Source of the DNA: Thalassia testudinum
Lineage: Eukaryota; Streptophyta; Magnoliopsida; Alismatales; Hydrocharitaceae
DNA length: 64,000 nt
Reading direction: 5' to 3'
Assembly (NCBI GenBank): GCA_037157565.1
Contig: JAZHRO010000063.1
Coordinates: 12,878,001-12,942,000 of the forward strand
Every line of letters starts with the position of its first letter. The first letter of the stretch is position 1. Under the pieces are notes generated by a model that ran no database searches, was not told the origin of the DNA, and was given only the letters and a program-made list of their open reading frames with translations. Shown here one piece after another: positions 55,523 through 64,000 of the stretch. Both the position numbers and the translations under genes were made by a program.

Positions 55523-58121
55523 TGTTTAAGATATACGTCATAGTATAGTTAACAAAATCACACAAAACACTTAAATTTATAAAACTTAGAATCAAAAGTG
55601 AGTCTTAGGTTGTTCACAAGGAGCAATTGTGCAATTCAATTCACCAATCACAATTTACCAAGAAATATATGTGCAATTAAAATCAATAAAATGCTCAGAA
55701 TAATTTCTCAATAAGAAATAGAAAGTCAATGCAAAAGATTGGATTAAAATGGTGATTTGAATCACCAATTAAACCGTTAAGTTTAAGCTCACAAATCCTT
55801 AAATAAATGAACAGTAATTCTCAATCAATAATCCACATTAGGCACTTAAATGTTTCCACAGTAACTTAGAGTCAAGCAACAGTGGGGGCAGACGTCAACC
55901 AAAGGCTTTAGATGCCTTATCAAAAGAGGCACAGCACCAATAGAGCACAAGGCTCTCAGAAGAGCCTCAGAGGTTCTAAGGCACGACACAACAATCACCA
56001 TAGAGGCTCAAGGGCCTCTTCAAAGTTTCATTAAGAAATAAGAGAGGTGAGGGGGCATAGATCCAAGGCAGCAAAAACTCCCCTCCTCCCTCTCAGATCC
56101 TCTCCTCTTCAGAACCAGAACGTAATCAGGTGACCAGGTAAACAGATCAGCCCAGACCCATGTAGCATGACCGCAGGTGAGGGCATTTGTGTGCACATGC
56201 ATGAGCATGGCCCTCACCCCCTTTGCATGCTAAGATGATAAGTCGTAGGAACTTTTTCCTCTTATACGTTGCTGAGAGCTTTGCACTCTATTATGTGGGA
56301 CTAATCCCATGCCTCACTTCTTTACGTGAAATCGCGCTACTATAGTAGGTAAAAGCCTTCAGATGATTGGGCTTCTACTGCAGGTCTCACTCAATTGAAG
56401 CCCCATGTGGACTTCTAGGCACAGTCTGCATCAAGTGCAGGCCGTAGCAGGTCAATTGTTCATCGGAGAGAGGTGGACTGAGCCAGAGAAGATGGTGGCG
56501 ACAGCGGTTGTTCGGTGAGGTACCTAAAATGTAAAACATAGGCTAAACACCCCAATCAGTATGCTCAGGAGGTTCACCGTGTTCTAAGGAACACTATGAT
56601 GGTGGTGAGGAGGTAATTTGAGGTCGAAGGTGATCGAGCGCTGACGGAGGATGTCGACGTAGGTGGGTGTGTCAGGTGGGTCATGTACGTAGTCAAAGGT
56701 CCCAATAGAGTTGGGGCTTTTGATTAGGGAGTTAGGGTAGAGCTTTTGGTAGTGGTAGTGAGGTGATTGGGTGTGTGTGGCGCCAGCTCAATCTCTCCAG
56801 AGCTCATGCCAGACGTGGAGAAGATGAGGTGGCCGAGGGTAGTGGTGTGAGTGATCCAAAGGTCTAGTTGGATATAGGAGATCGGGAAGGATAAAGGAAG
56901 ATAAAGGGGGACTTAAAGAGGGAGAGATTGGACGGAGGCAGCCAGCTATGATGGGCCGACGCTAGAGAAGGAAGAAATGACGGCAAGCGGACGATAGAGC
57001 AGAGAGAGGCGAAGACCACCGGTCTTTGGCCAGACATGGTCATGACGAAGAGCTGAGGAAGGAGAGCTGATCAATTTGGCTATTGATTAGCTCGATGAGA
57101 GGGGTGGAGAAGCTTGCCGGAGCCAAACTTGTTGGTGACCGGAGAGAAGAGAGGTGTTTTCTAGCTCTAAACTTTGCTAAGGAGCTCAGTTTCGCAAGTG
57201 GGACCTATTTTAAGGCCTCAGAGGGTGTTCCAAACAAGGTAGGAGGCTTGTAAAATTCATAAAATTAGGGAAAAGAATCCCTAAGATTGAGAGCGTTCGC
57301 ATGAGGATTCTAGAGTGAATTAAGGTCCAAGACCTGGTCCAATTAATAGAAGATCTCTTAAGGATTCTCCCTTCCAATTTTGGGAGGATTTGACTGAAAA
57401 TTGAGTAAGAAAATTTCAGTCAAATCACGTCGGAGGAGCTCCATTCACACTAATGGTAGCAGGGACATTTTTGCAAAAATAACGTAAAGTTAGGGGCTTA
57501 ATTGAGGGGAATAGAGTTTAAATGGACTAAAATGCAAACTAGATCAAGATGGACTCTGATTGGGCCCAAATTTTAGTACAAACCTAATTTGGACCCAAGA
57601 AATTTGATGGTGAAGTTGGATTTGAATTTTGACTAAGTTTGATTGGGAAATTTGCATAGAAATCCAAATTATGGTAGAATTCCTTTTGTGACTTTGTTCA
57701 AGGTCAAAATGGGTTCAGATGGTCAAACAAAGGATACCAAACCCTTCATAATATTTTTATATGAATTTTAGAAAGTTTAGATGATTTTTATTTTGACCAT
57801 AACCACTTCAATTTAAGTATGTCCGAAATTAGGGTTTTATATGCTGTTGTGGTTCTCGAAATGCGTCAAACCCCGTTTCTATCTGCATGGACCCCCTTAT
57901 TATACTTTAATGCTCATTTGACTTTCGACTAACCCCTGACAAACCCCATGGTTATTCTGTGTTCATGATATGCTAAAATTATAGAATTAACCCTAGTTTC
58001 CTGTTCTCTTCTCAAAATAGAATGATGTGGAGTTATAACCCTTAGATGGTTATGTAGGAGCATTTATCTTTCAATCCTGAATAAAAGTAGCTAGTTAGGG
58101 CTTATTATGGTGTTCCCAACA
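55523..58121 (-). repeat. NA5 3' LTR
   Basis: About 2.6 kb. On the minus strand it starts TGTTGGGAACACC and carries near its end the decayed common box (minus strand of GTGAGTCTTAGGTTGTTCAC, 55600-55619). Shared blocks with element B's LTR include GATGTGGGACTAA-like (56295 and 60850) and GGGCCCAAATTTTAGTACAA (57565) against GGTCCAAATTTTGGTACAA (62151). The left boundary is approximate. Confidence 0.65.
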
Positions 58122-58142
58122 TAACCCTATGCCTAGCTTTTG
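58122..58142 (-). other. Polypurine tract of NA5
   Basis: On the minus strand AGCAAAAGCTAGGCATAGGG then TTA and the LTR. Related to the other tracts, with one interruption in the G run. Confidence 0.7.
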
Positions 58143-59660
58143 CTAGTTCCTTAGCAAAAATCCTATGGATCAAACCAGGTCTTTAGGTCCAATGTAACCG
58201 TCAGGATACCTTACTAAGCTGCATCTCTAGAAATTGGATCAAAATGCCAACAATAGTGTTAGAGGTACTCAAGTACTAGCCAAGATTCAGACCTGACCAG
58301 CTTCAACCTGGGTCTGCCGGAAAGGTTTCTAAGGTTAGCAAAACCTACCTAGAGGTTCATTGACCCCAGCGGTTAAAGCACTAGTGCATAAACGTAAAAT
58401 GTTGAGGTTCAGTTTGCTAGTGCATTTTTTGTAAGAGAGAGATAGAAGGATTTTTCATTTGGAGAGTTTCCTCTCTTTTTTTATATTTTTCCCTAAATCC
58501 AACCTCGAATTGGCCCTAACCATGGTCAGTATCAGATCCTTGTCCTCACCATCAATCATCGAAGGGTCCCTGGCAATCAATGCTTCGAGATAGTGCCGCC
58601 CATGGCGTTATGTAGCTAAATTCAGGCCTTGGCAATTAACATTTTGGGATAATCCCACCCATGGCACCTGAACTAGCACAAGATGCTTGCATTCCCCCAG
58701 TAGGATATTTAGATATCCTAGGAGACAAGCACTGAGGAGATGATATATTATTACGCATCTTCTAAAGGGAATTTCCCACCTCTCTGTATCGAGAACTCAT
58801 CCAATCAAATTGTGTTGTCGAGCCGCTCCTAAGTTAGATCTTCGAGATGATTTTTCAGAACATAACACTTTTGGCATGATTTTCTTTATTAAGCACACTG
58901 AACTAGTCTTAGTGTGTGATTTTGGGTGCTTAGGTTACCAAGTCTCACAATCCAAGGGGTAGGCAACAGTGCCAAATAATCCCTAAGCCTTAGACCTACT
59001 ACATCAACCTCGCACTTTCCTAAACCTCTTGAGGACTAATCTGGATCTTAACAAATACGTCAGTGTTTAAACCTTGAAATAGGTCCAAGAGGCCTAAGAT
59101 CGGTACTCGTCACTAATCTCCTAAGCTTTACCCTTCCAGCCTTAATTCATTAACCGATCCAACGTAGAAGTTAGGTAAGTTCCATGCTCAATTTTGAGGG
59201 ACTATCTCATTTTCTTCTTTTTGACTACTCCTTTTTCTCTTTCTTTTTCATTTCTCTTCTCCTCTTTCATTCAGCTCAAATTGTCCTCTCCTTTCCTCCT
59301 CTTTTTTTATTTCAATGAAACCCTTCCATGAATTAATTTTCATAGCGTTTTGCACTTTAATACCCCCCTATGCTTAAGATTTGTAATATCCTCATTATAA
59401 ATTAGGTGAGTTCTAGTTCAATTCAAATTGTACATTAGAACAGGTGGGAAATGAATGGGTCAAAATGACTATTGTGGATAATTTCTAGCTCTGATATAAG
59501 TATCAAAGGTGGAGTCAACTGTTCTAATGGATGAACCCTCAAGTGCAATATGATTTCAAGAAAGAGGTAGGTTAGAAGGGTTTCTGGTTTTTCAAAGATA
59601 ACAGGTTGCCTCCTATTAAGCGCTAAGTTTAACGCCATCAGCTATGCACAAGGAGCTCAA
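58143..59660 (-). other. NA5 3' non-coding region
   Basis: No credible gene. Contains a near-palindrome TAGGATATTTAGATATCCTA (58701-58720), two tandem units (58568-58675), pyrimidine-rich tracts on the plus strand (59210-59310) and the internal purine box (59361-59398). Similar in order to ATH1 24625-25920 and to B. Confidence 0.6.
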
Positions 59661-59689
59661 AAGGATATGTCAACTACAGCATTATGATG

Positions 59690-60050
59690 AGCGATAGGGG
59701 AATATATGTGATCGTGGTGGATGAGAATCAGATGGGCACAAATGAGTATCAAATTATGATGAAGAGTCATTCCAGAAGGTCTATGATATGGGTCAAGTTA
59801 ATTCATTTTTGGGTGGCTCTTATGGAGTTTCTACGGAGGAATCACTTGGAAGATGTAGTGATCATGGGGTTCTGAAGTAAGATCGTTGTGAGTCCAAGAC
59901 CCAATAGAGGTGAATCTAGTCAGCATATCCCAGATGTGTGGTTCCTCTTGTCCAATGCGACCTAATGGATCCTTTTCTAATGAGTCATCTTGATCTTTTT
60001 CTAATGGGTGTTAGATCAATTCCTCAAAAGATGGCTCGAACATTGGGTCG
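59690..60050 (-). pseudogene. NA5 remnant of the NA-type reading frame (C-terminal part)
   Basis: On the minus strand, near 59733-59772, it reads GMTLHHNLILICAHL, matching the GMGLHHNLVHICGHL tail of NA1-NA3, after an acidic segment (FEPSFEELI, LEKDQDDSLEKDPLG). Several stops. Cut on its N-terminal side by element B at about 60051. Confidence 0.55.
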
Positions 60051-60051
60051 T

Positions 60052-62699
60052 TGTTCACGGACGTTTCGTGCGGATTTAATGGCGTATTACGTTGCAGTAG
60101 AACCGACAAAACGTTTAAACAAATAATTTTATTACTCGAACAACTAGAGTATCCGAGGTCGAACACAGGGAGCAAACTCAGTACTTTGTAAAACCCAAGA
60201 ATACAACTGTTAAATGCAAATATAATTGATTCAAAGAGTTTTTAAGAAAGATGTAAAAAAATAGAATTAGAGGTCTGATTTATGTATCAGACGTCTTAAA
60301 TGTGATCTTTCTTTCTCTTTTTCTTCTTCTGCTTTGCCTTTCGGATCTCTTTGCAATCTTCCCTTGTCCTTCTTCTGCTTCTCCTGCGAAGACTTCTAAC
60401 CTTTCTGTTTTCCTCTGTCTTGCTTCTCCTTTCTTCGTTGCCTTCTTCTTCTTCTTTGTCTTGCTTTCTTCTTCTTCTTTGTCTTGCTTCTCCTTTCTTC
60501 TGCAGCGGCCACGTCCTTCTCCTGCAATCAGCCTGCCTGCACAGGGAACAAAACCTAACCCTTCTCCCTCTACCCGCGCGTGTCTCTCTCTCAAGCAATT
60601 CACTCTAACCGCTCTACCAGAGCCACAGTCTCAATCGGGTCGGATCGTACCCGGGACCAGGCGCACCTGCAGGTGTGTGATGCGCGAGGAGTGCGTAGGT
60701 CTAGGTCGGGTCGGATCCTCCAGGTCCGCGTGGTCAGGCCGCGGACGAGGCGGGTGGGGTCAGTGAGGGACCTCACCCCTGTGCTTTCGAGGCAGTAAAC
60801 GTATATCACAAAAACTCTTTATACCATACCTGTGCCTTGAGATTCCACGATGTGGGACTAAACGTTCCGCCCTTCCTTTGCGTGCGCCCGCAGACTCTCG
60901 TGTGCAATTGCCCACGCTGAAGGCCCTGCTGGTGCTCCTTGCTGAACTCAGTCACCTCGCAACACTTGCGAGAGTCTGCTGCACCTGCCGCCTGGGAAGC
61001 CTGACGCCTGCTGCTGCTCCCAGCTTCCTGCTGCTTCGGCTGTTAATGGCGGCCGGGGCGTTCACCTGAGCTTCCACAGAACGGCCTATTGGCCCAATTA
61101 GAATAGCTGGAAACCTTCGCCGTAGCACGGCGAAGGCGGTGGGTGATGCTGCAGGTTGCCGGTCGGCCTAGGCGTGCACGCCTAGGTCAACCTGTGGCCG
61201 GAGATGGTGGGTTGTTCGGGGGGTGGTTATGGAGGTCTGGAGTGGCAGTTGTGGGGTGGAGCGAGTTCCTGGTGGTGAGGCGGAGCTTACGAGGTGGTTG
61301 GCGAGCCGTGTGGAGTGGCGGAGTGGTGTGGGCGGCTCGCCGGAGTTCGGTCGGTGATGTGGAAGATGAGGGTGGTCAGCGTCGGTCGAGGGGTAATCAG
61401 ATGAGATAACAGGGGGAAAAGAGAGAGGATAGGATGGAGAGGAGTTCTAACCTAATTGTAAGGATGAAAGGGGACAGAAGGCGGACAGCAGTACTTGCTG
61501 TCGCCGGAGAAGATGACGCCCAGTGGGGGAGAACGGCGGCGACGACGGGGCTGAGGCGGCGTGCGCTGGTACTGCGCGACGCGGAGGGAGGTCAGGAAGC
61601 TAACTCTGCCACTGGTTTTGTGGCAGAGCGAAGAGGGAGGGGAGGGGGGCTCGCCGGAGCTAGCTGGGGCATTTGGCCGAGCAGGAGGAGAGGAATTGAA
61701 GGGGGAAACTCGGCCAAATCAAGCTCAGCCTCTTCGGCCGGAGTTGTGGGTTCTTATATAGGCGCTGGACTTGGTGTGCAGGGCGTGAAGGGCACGTAAT
61801 TGCCTGAGGTTGGTCGCCGGAGATGGAAAGGAGTTAGGATACCCAAATCTCTCGTGCGTTCGCACGAGAGATTGGGTTCACACCAACGATTGTAATTGAC
61901 TTTATAAGGAAGGGAATTCCTCAGAGAATCCTCCTTCCATTTCTGGGAGGGAATCTCTGAGGGATTAGAGAGCAATCCCTCTCCGAACCTTGCCGTAGCT
62001 CGGTTCTGCCCTAGCAATGGCGGCAGGACCGGTTTGCAAAGGAGGCGAAGAACCTAGGGGGTTCTCTGCAACGGTATTCAAAAGATAGGGACCAATTTGT
62101 GATTTGGGTGTACTAAATTGCAAAGTAGGTCAAGATGACCCCTCCTTAGGTCCAAATTTTGGTACAAACCTAATTTGGACCTAAGGAATCCAATGGAGAA
62201 GTTAGATTTCAGGTTTGACCTCGTTTGACTGGATATTTTGCGTAAAAACCCAAATTAGGTTAATTGAAGAGCTAGGACCCTAATCTAGGTCAAACTAGGT
62301 TCCCAAAGGCCAAATTAAGTGTTCTAAACCCTAGAGTATGTTTTTCCATGATTTGTAGAGGGTTTACTTGCTTTTTGTTCTGACCGAAACCTTGTTAATT
62401 TAAGCGGGTCTGTTTTAGGGTTACCAAGTGTCTTTTAGTTCTTAGATTGCACATGAACCCATTTCTGATTGACTCAACCCACTTTTTATCTCATTTAGAC
62501 CATTTGACCTATGTTTTGCCTCTAAGAAATCCTGTTTATCTACTGCAATGGTAAAATTGCAGTTTTAACCTTTATTTCATGTTTTCTTCTCAAAGCACTT
62601 GTTCCTTCAGTTAGGCCTTCTTCTAGGTTATGTAGGAGCTTTTATCTTCTTTATTGGGTCAAAATGAGCTAGTTATGGCTCATGATGAGGCTCTCATCA
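60052..62699 (-). repeat. Element B 3' LTR
   Basis: On the minus strand it starts TGATGAGAGCCTCATC, has a TATA box CTATATAAG (61754-61762), then a pyrimidine-rich, GC-rich transcribed part (about 60850-61740), and near its end the common box CTCCCTGTGTTCGACCTCGG (60152-60171). The left end is taken as TGTTCACGG (60052). Frames at 60302-60766, 61143-61409 and 61434-61799 are chance frames in the GC-rich part. Confidence 0.72.
61754..61762 (-). promoter_or_regulatory. TATA box of element B LTR
   Basis: On the minus strand GCGCCTATATAAGAACCC, followed by a CT-rich stretch as in the plus-strand LTRs. The only clear promoter box in this LTR. Confidence 0.6.
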
Positions 62700-62700
62700 T

Positions 62701-62719
62701 ACCCCCATGCCTAGCTTTT
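62701..62719 (-). other. Polypurine tract of element B
   Basis: On the minus strand AAAAGCTAGGCATGGGGGTA joins the LTR start TGATGAG. Closest in form to NA5. Confidence 0.75.
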
Positions 62720-63144
62720 GCTAGTCCCTTAGCAAAATTTCAAAGTTTTAACTTCCGTTCTAGACACTGAATGTTGTCAATAATGATAAGTGCTTCTCCT
62801 TTTTCTTTTGTGATTAGGTGGGAATGCCGACAATAGGCCTAGAGGTACTCAAGTACCAACCAAAATCCGGACCTGTTCCGCTTTAGCCTCAGTCTCTTGC
62901 AAAGGTTTCTACGGCCCACAGAACCTAACCTAGGGTTTGTTGGACTCCGCGGTTAAAGCACCCGTGCTTGAGATATTTTTAGCCTAAGTTCAGTTTGCAG
63001 TGCGTTTTTTTTGTAAGAGAGAGATAGAAGATTTATTTGTTTGGAGAGCTTTTCTCTCTCTTTTTTTTTTATTTCTAGCTTCGGATTAGCTTCTCAACAC
63101 GGTCTGTATCGGATTCCTCGTCCCCATCATCAATCCTCAAAGGT

Positions 63145-63297
63145 CCCTGGCTTTCGAGATTTCGAGATAATCCCGCCCATGGCAACCCCCGGAACCCTGG
63201 CTTTCGAGATTTCGAGATAATCCCGCCCATGGCATTCCGTGGCCGAATTCAGACCCTGGCGATCGACATTTCGTGATAATGCCACCCATGGTATCTG
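63145..63297 (-). repeat. Tandem repeats in element B
   Basis: Units start near 63145, 63195 and 63254. The first two share about 40 identical bases beginning CCCTGGCTTTCGAGATTTCG and ending GCCCATGGCA; the third is diverged. The identity of the first two suggests recent duplication or conversion. Confidence 0.75.
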
Positions 63298-63325
63298 AAC
63301 CAGCAGAGTGCTTACATGCCCCCAG

Positions 63326-63345
63326 TAGGATATTTAAATATCCTA
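63326..63345. repeat. Perfect 20-bp palindrome in element B
   Basis: TAGGATATTTAAATATCCTA is its own reverse complement. The counterparts are imperfect in NA5 (58701-58720) and ATH1 (25295-25310), always beside the tandem repeats. Confidence 0.8.
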
Positions 63346-64000
63346 AGAGACAAGCACCGAGGAGACGATATGTTGTTACGCATCTTCGAGGGGAATTTCC
63401 CGCCTCTCCGCGCTGGGAACTTGTCCAAATCAACTTGTGTTGATTGGTCGCTCCTAATCTAGGTGACTTTTTCAGAGTATTAAACTCTCTTGCGTGTTTT
63501 GAATATTTATGCGCACTGAACCAGACTGTGTGTGAATTTGGGTGCTTAGGTTACCGAATCCCGCAAACCGAAGGTCAGTTAACGAGGCCGAATACTTCCT
63601 AAGCCTTAGACCTAATACTTAAGCTTTGCATTTTCCTCAACCTCTTGAGGATTGTCCAGATTTTAACGGATACGTGAATTTTTAAGCAAAAAATCTAGCC
63701 CAAGAGGCCTAAGACCAGCATTCCCGCTAATCTCTTGTTATATCTCTGTAGCATTTTTCTTTTCTTTTTCTTGACTCGGTCTAGAACTTCAGTTAACCCC
63801 TTAATCTTTTACTAATGACTTTTTCTTTTTCTTTTCCTTTTGTGCTCCTTTCTTTATTTTTGCTCTTTTTGTCATTTTTCTTTCTTTTCCTCCTCTCATT
63901 TGTATGACCCTGAATTGTTCCTCCCCTTTTTTTTCTTTTTTTTTTTGTATGAAACCCTTTCTTGATATGAATTTTCTGTCATTTTGCACTTTCATACCCC

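Larger units (their letters stand above)
55504..60051 (-). mobile_element. NA5: minus-strand Athila-like element, interrupted by element B
   Basis: On the minus strand its 3' LTR is about 58121 down to 55523 (55504-55522 is unresolved junction sequence). The polypurine tract is next to the LTR (58122-58142) and the internal region runs from 58143 to about 60051, where element B starts. The internal region holds the tandem repeats, the internal purine box (59361-59398) and a remnant of the NA-type frame. Its primer site and 5' LTR would lie beyond B, outside the window. Confidence 0.7.
60052..64000 (-). mobile_element. Element B: minus-strand Athila-like element continuing past the window
   Basis: A 2.65-kb LTR (60052-62699) followed on its right by a polypurine tract (62701-62719, minus strand) and 1.3 kb of 3' non-coding sequence to the window end. 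Orientation and order show this is the 3' end of a minus-strand element inserted into NA5. No coding sequence is reached, so whether it is autonomous is unknown. Confidence 0.75.
62720..64000 (-). other. Element B 3' non-coding region
   Basis: No credible gene. Holds three tandem units (63145-63297), a perfect 20-bp palindrome (63326-63345), long pyrimidine tracts (63820-63945) and, at the very end (63985-64000), TTTCATACCCC, the start of the internal purine box read from the other strand. Confidence 0.65.

Noticed and set aside
60302..60766. 154-codon plus-strand frame with Ser/Phe/Leu-rich start as a membrane protein
   Set aside because: Its hydrophobic look comes from a CTT/TTC pyrimidine tract inside the LTR of element B; the minus-strand frames there are the matching Lys/Glu-rich shadows.
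61143..61799. Gly/Arg-rich plus-strand frames
   Set aside because: They are antisense to the transcribed GC/CT-rich part of element B's LTR, next to its minus-strand TATA box; no domain visible.

Overview
This window looks like a stretch of angiosperm nuclear heterochromatin, probably pericentromeric. I found no intact host gene, rRNA, tRNA or CRISPR array. Almost every base can be assigned to long-terminal-repeat (LTR) retrotransposons or to a CACTA-type DNA transposon nested inside one another. The flowering-plant call rests on Athila-clade Ty3/gypsy pol and gag remnants, tRNA-Asp-type primer binding sites, a Sirevirus-like Ty1/copia element and a CACTA terminus with GTCGCTAA-type subterminal repeats. 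The species cannot be named from the sequence. Long GC-rich reading frames in the LTRs look like chance frames.

Layout, using local labels. (1) ATH2 (+) is the oldest visible layer: a 5'-cut LTR (27478-28817) plus a degenerate Athila gag (28856-29553). (2) ATH1 (+), an Athila element, sits inside the ATH2 LTR. Its pol runs in pieces from 11761 to 24624 and its 3' LTR is 25943-27472, with CAATG as the target site. ATH1 was then hit by a CACTA element (right end at 11758), three solo LTRs (S1 11940-13665, S2 13839-15299, S3 15710-17376) and a copia element (17807-23028). (3) NA1 (765-7908, target duplication TAAAG) is inserted in the CACTA candidate. (4) NA4 (minus strand, 29555 to about 55503) interrupts the ATH2 gag. 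Its 3' LTR carries solo LTR S4 (30617-32363). Its 5' LTR is split by NA3 (38979-54773). NA3's 5' LTR is split by NA2 (39989-47809), and NA2 carries a 348-bp solo LTR, S5 (44527-44874). (5) At the right edge NA5 (minus) interrupts the NA4 5' LTR at about 55.5 kb. A further minus-strand element, B (LTR 60052-62699), interrupts NA5 and runs off the window.

Most boundaries are supported by TG...CA ends, 5-bp target duplications and the restored sequence of the interrupted host element. NA2 also has an empty-site allele inside the 3' LTR of NA3.

The most interesting system is the NA group (NA1-NA5). These are LTR elements with Athila-type primer site, polypurine tract and LTR motifs. In the complete copies (NA1-NA4) the gag-pol genes are absent and the internal region carries one unfamiliar reading frame of about 500-575 codons: a Pro/Ser/Tyr-rich N-terminus, a predicted helical segment and a long acidic region, with a conserved GLHHNLVHICGHL-like tail in NA1, NA2, NA3 and, as a remnant, NA5. 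They look like non-autonomous partners of an Athila lineage such as ATH2, which has related LTRs. They also share non-coding architecture: a leader stem-loop with compensating changes, an 18-bp G-box palindrome in U3, a second polypurine-tract-like box about 1.25 kb upstream of the 3' LTR, and a duplicated 55-bp segment. The reading frames are broken mostly by CAG-to-TAG type changes, as expected from decay of methylated DNA. All similarity statements come from reading the sequence by eye; no database search or alignment was run.
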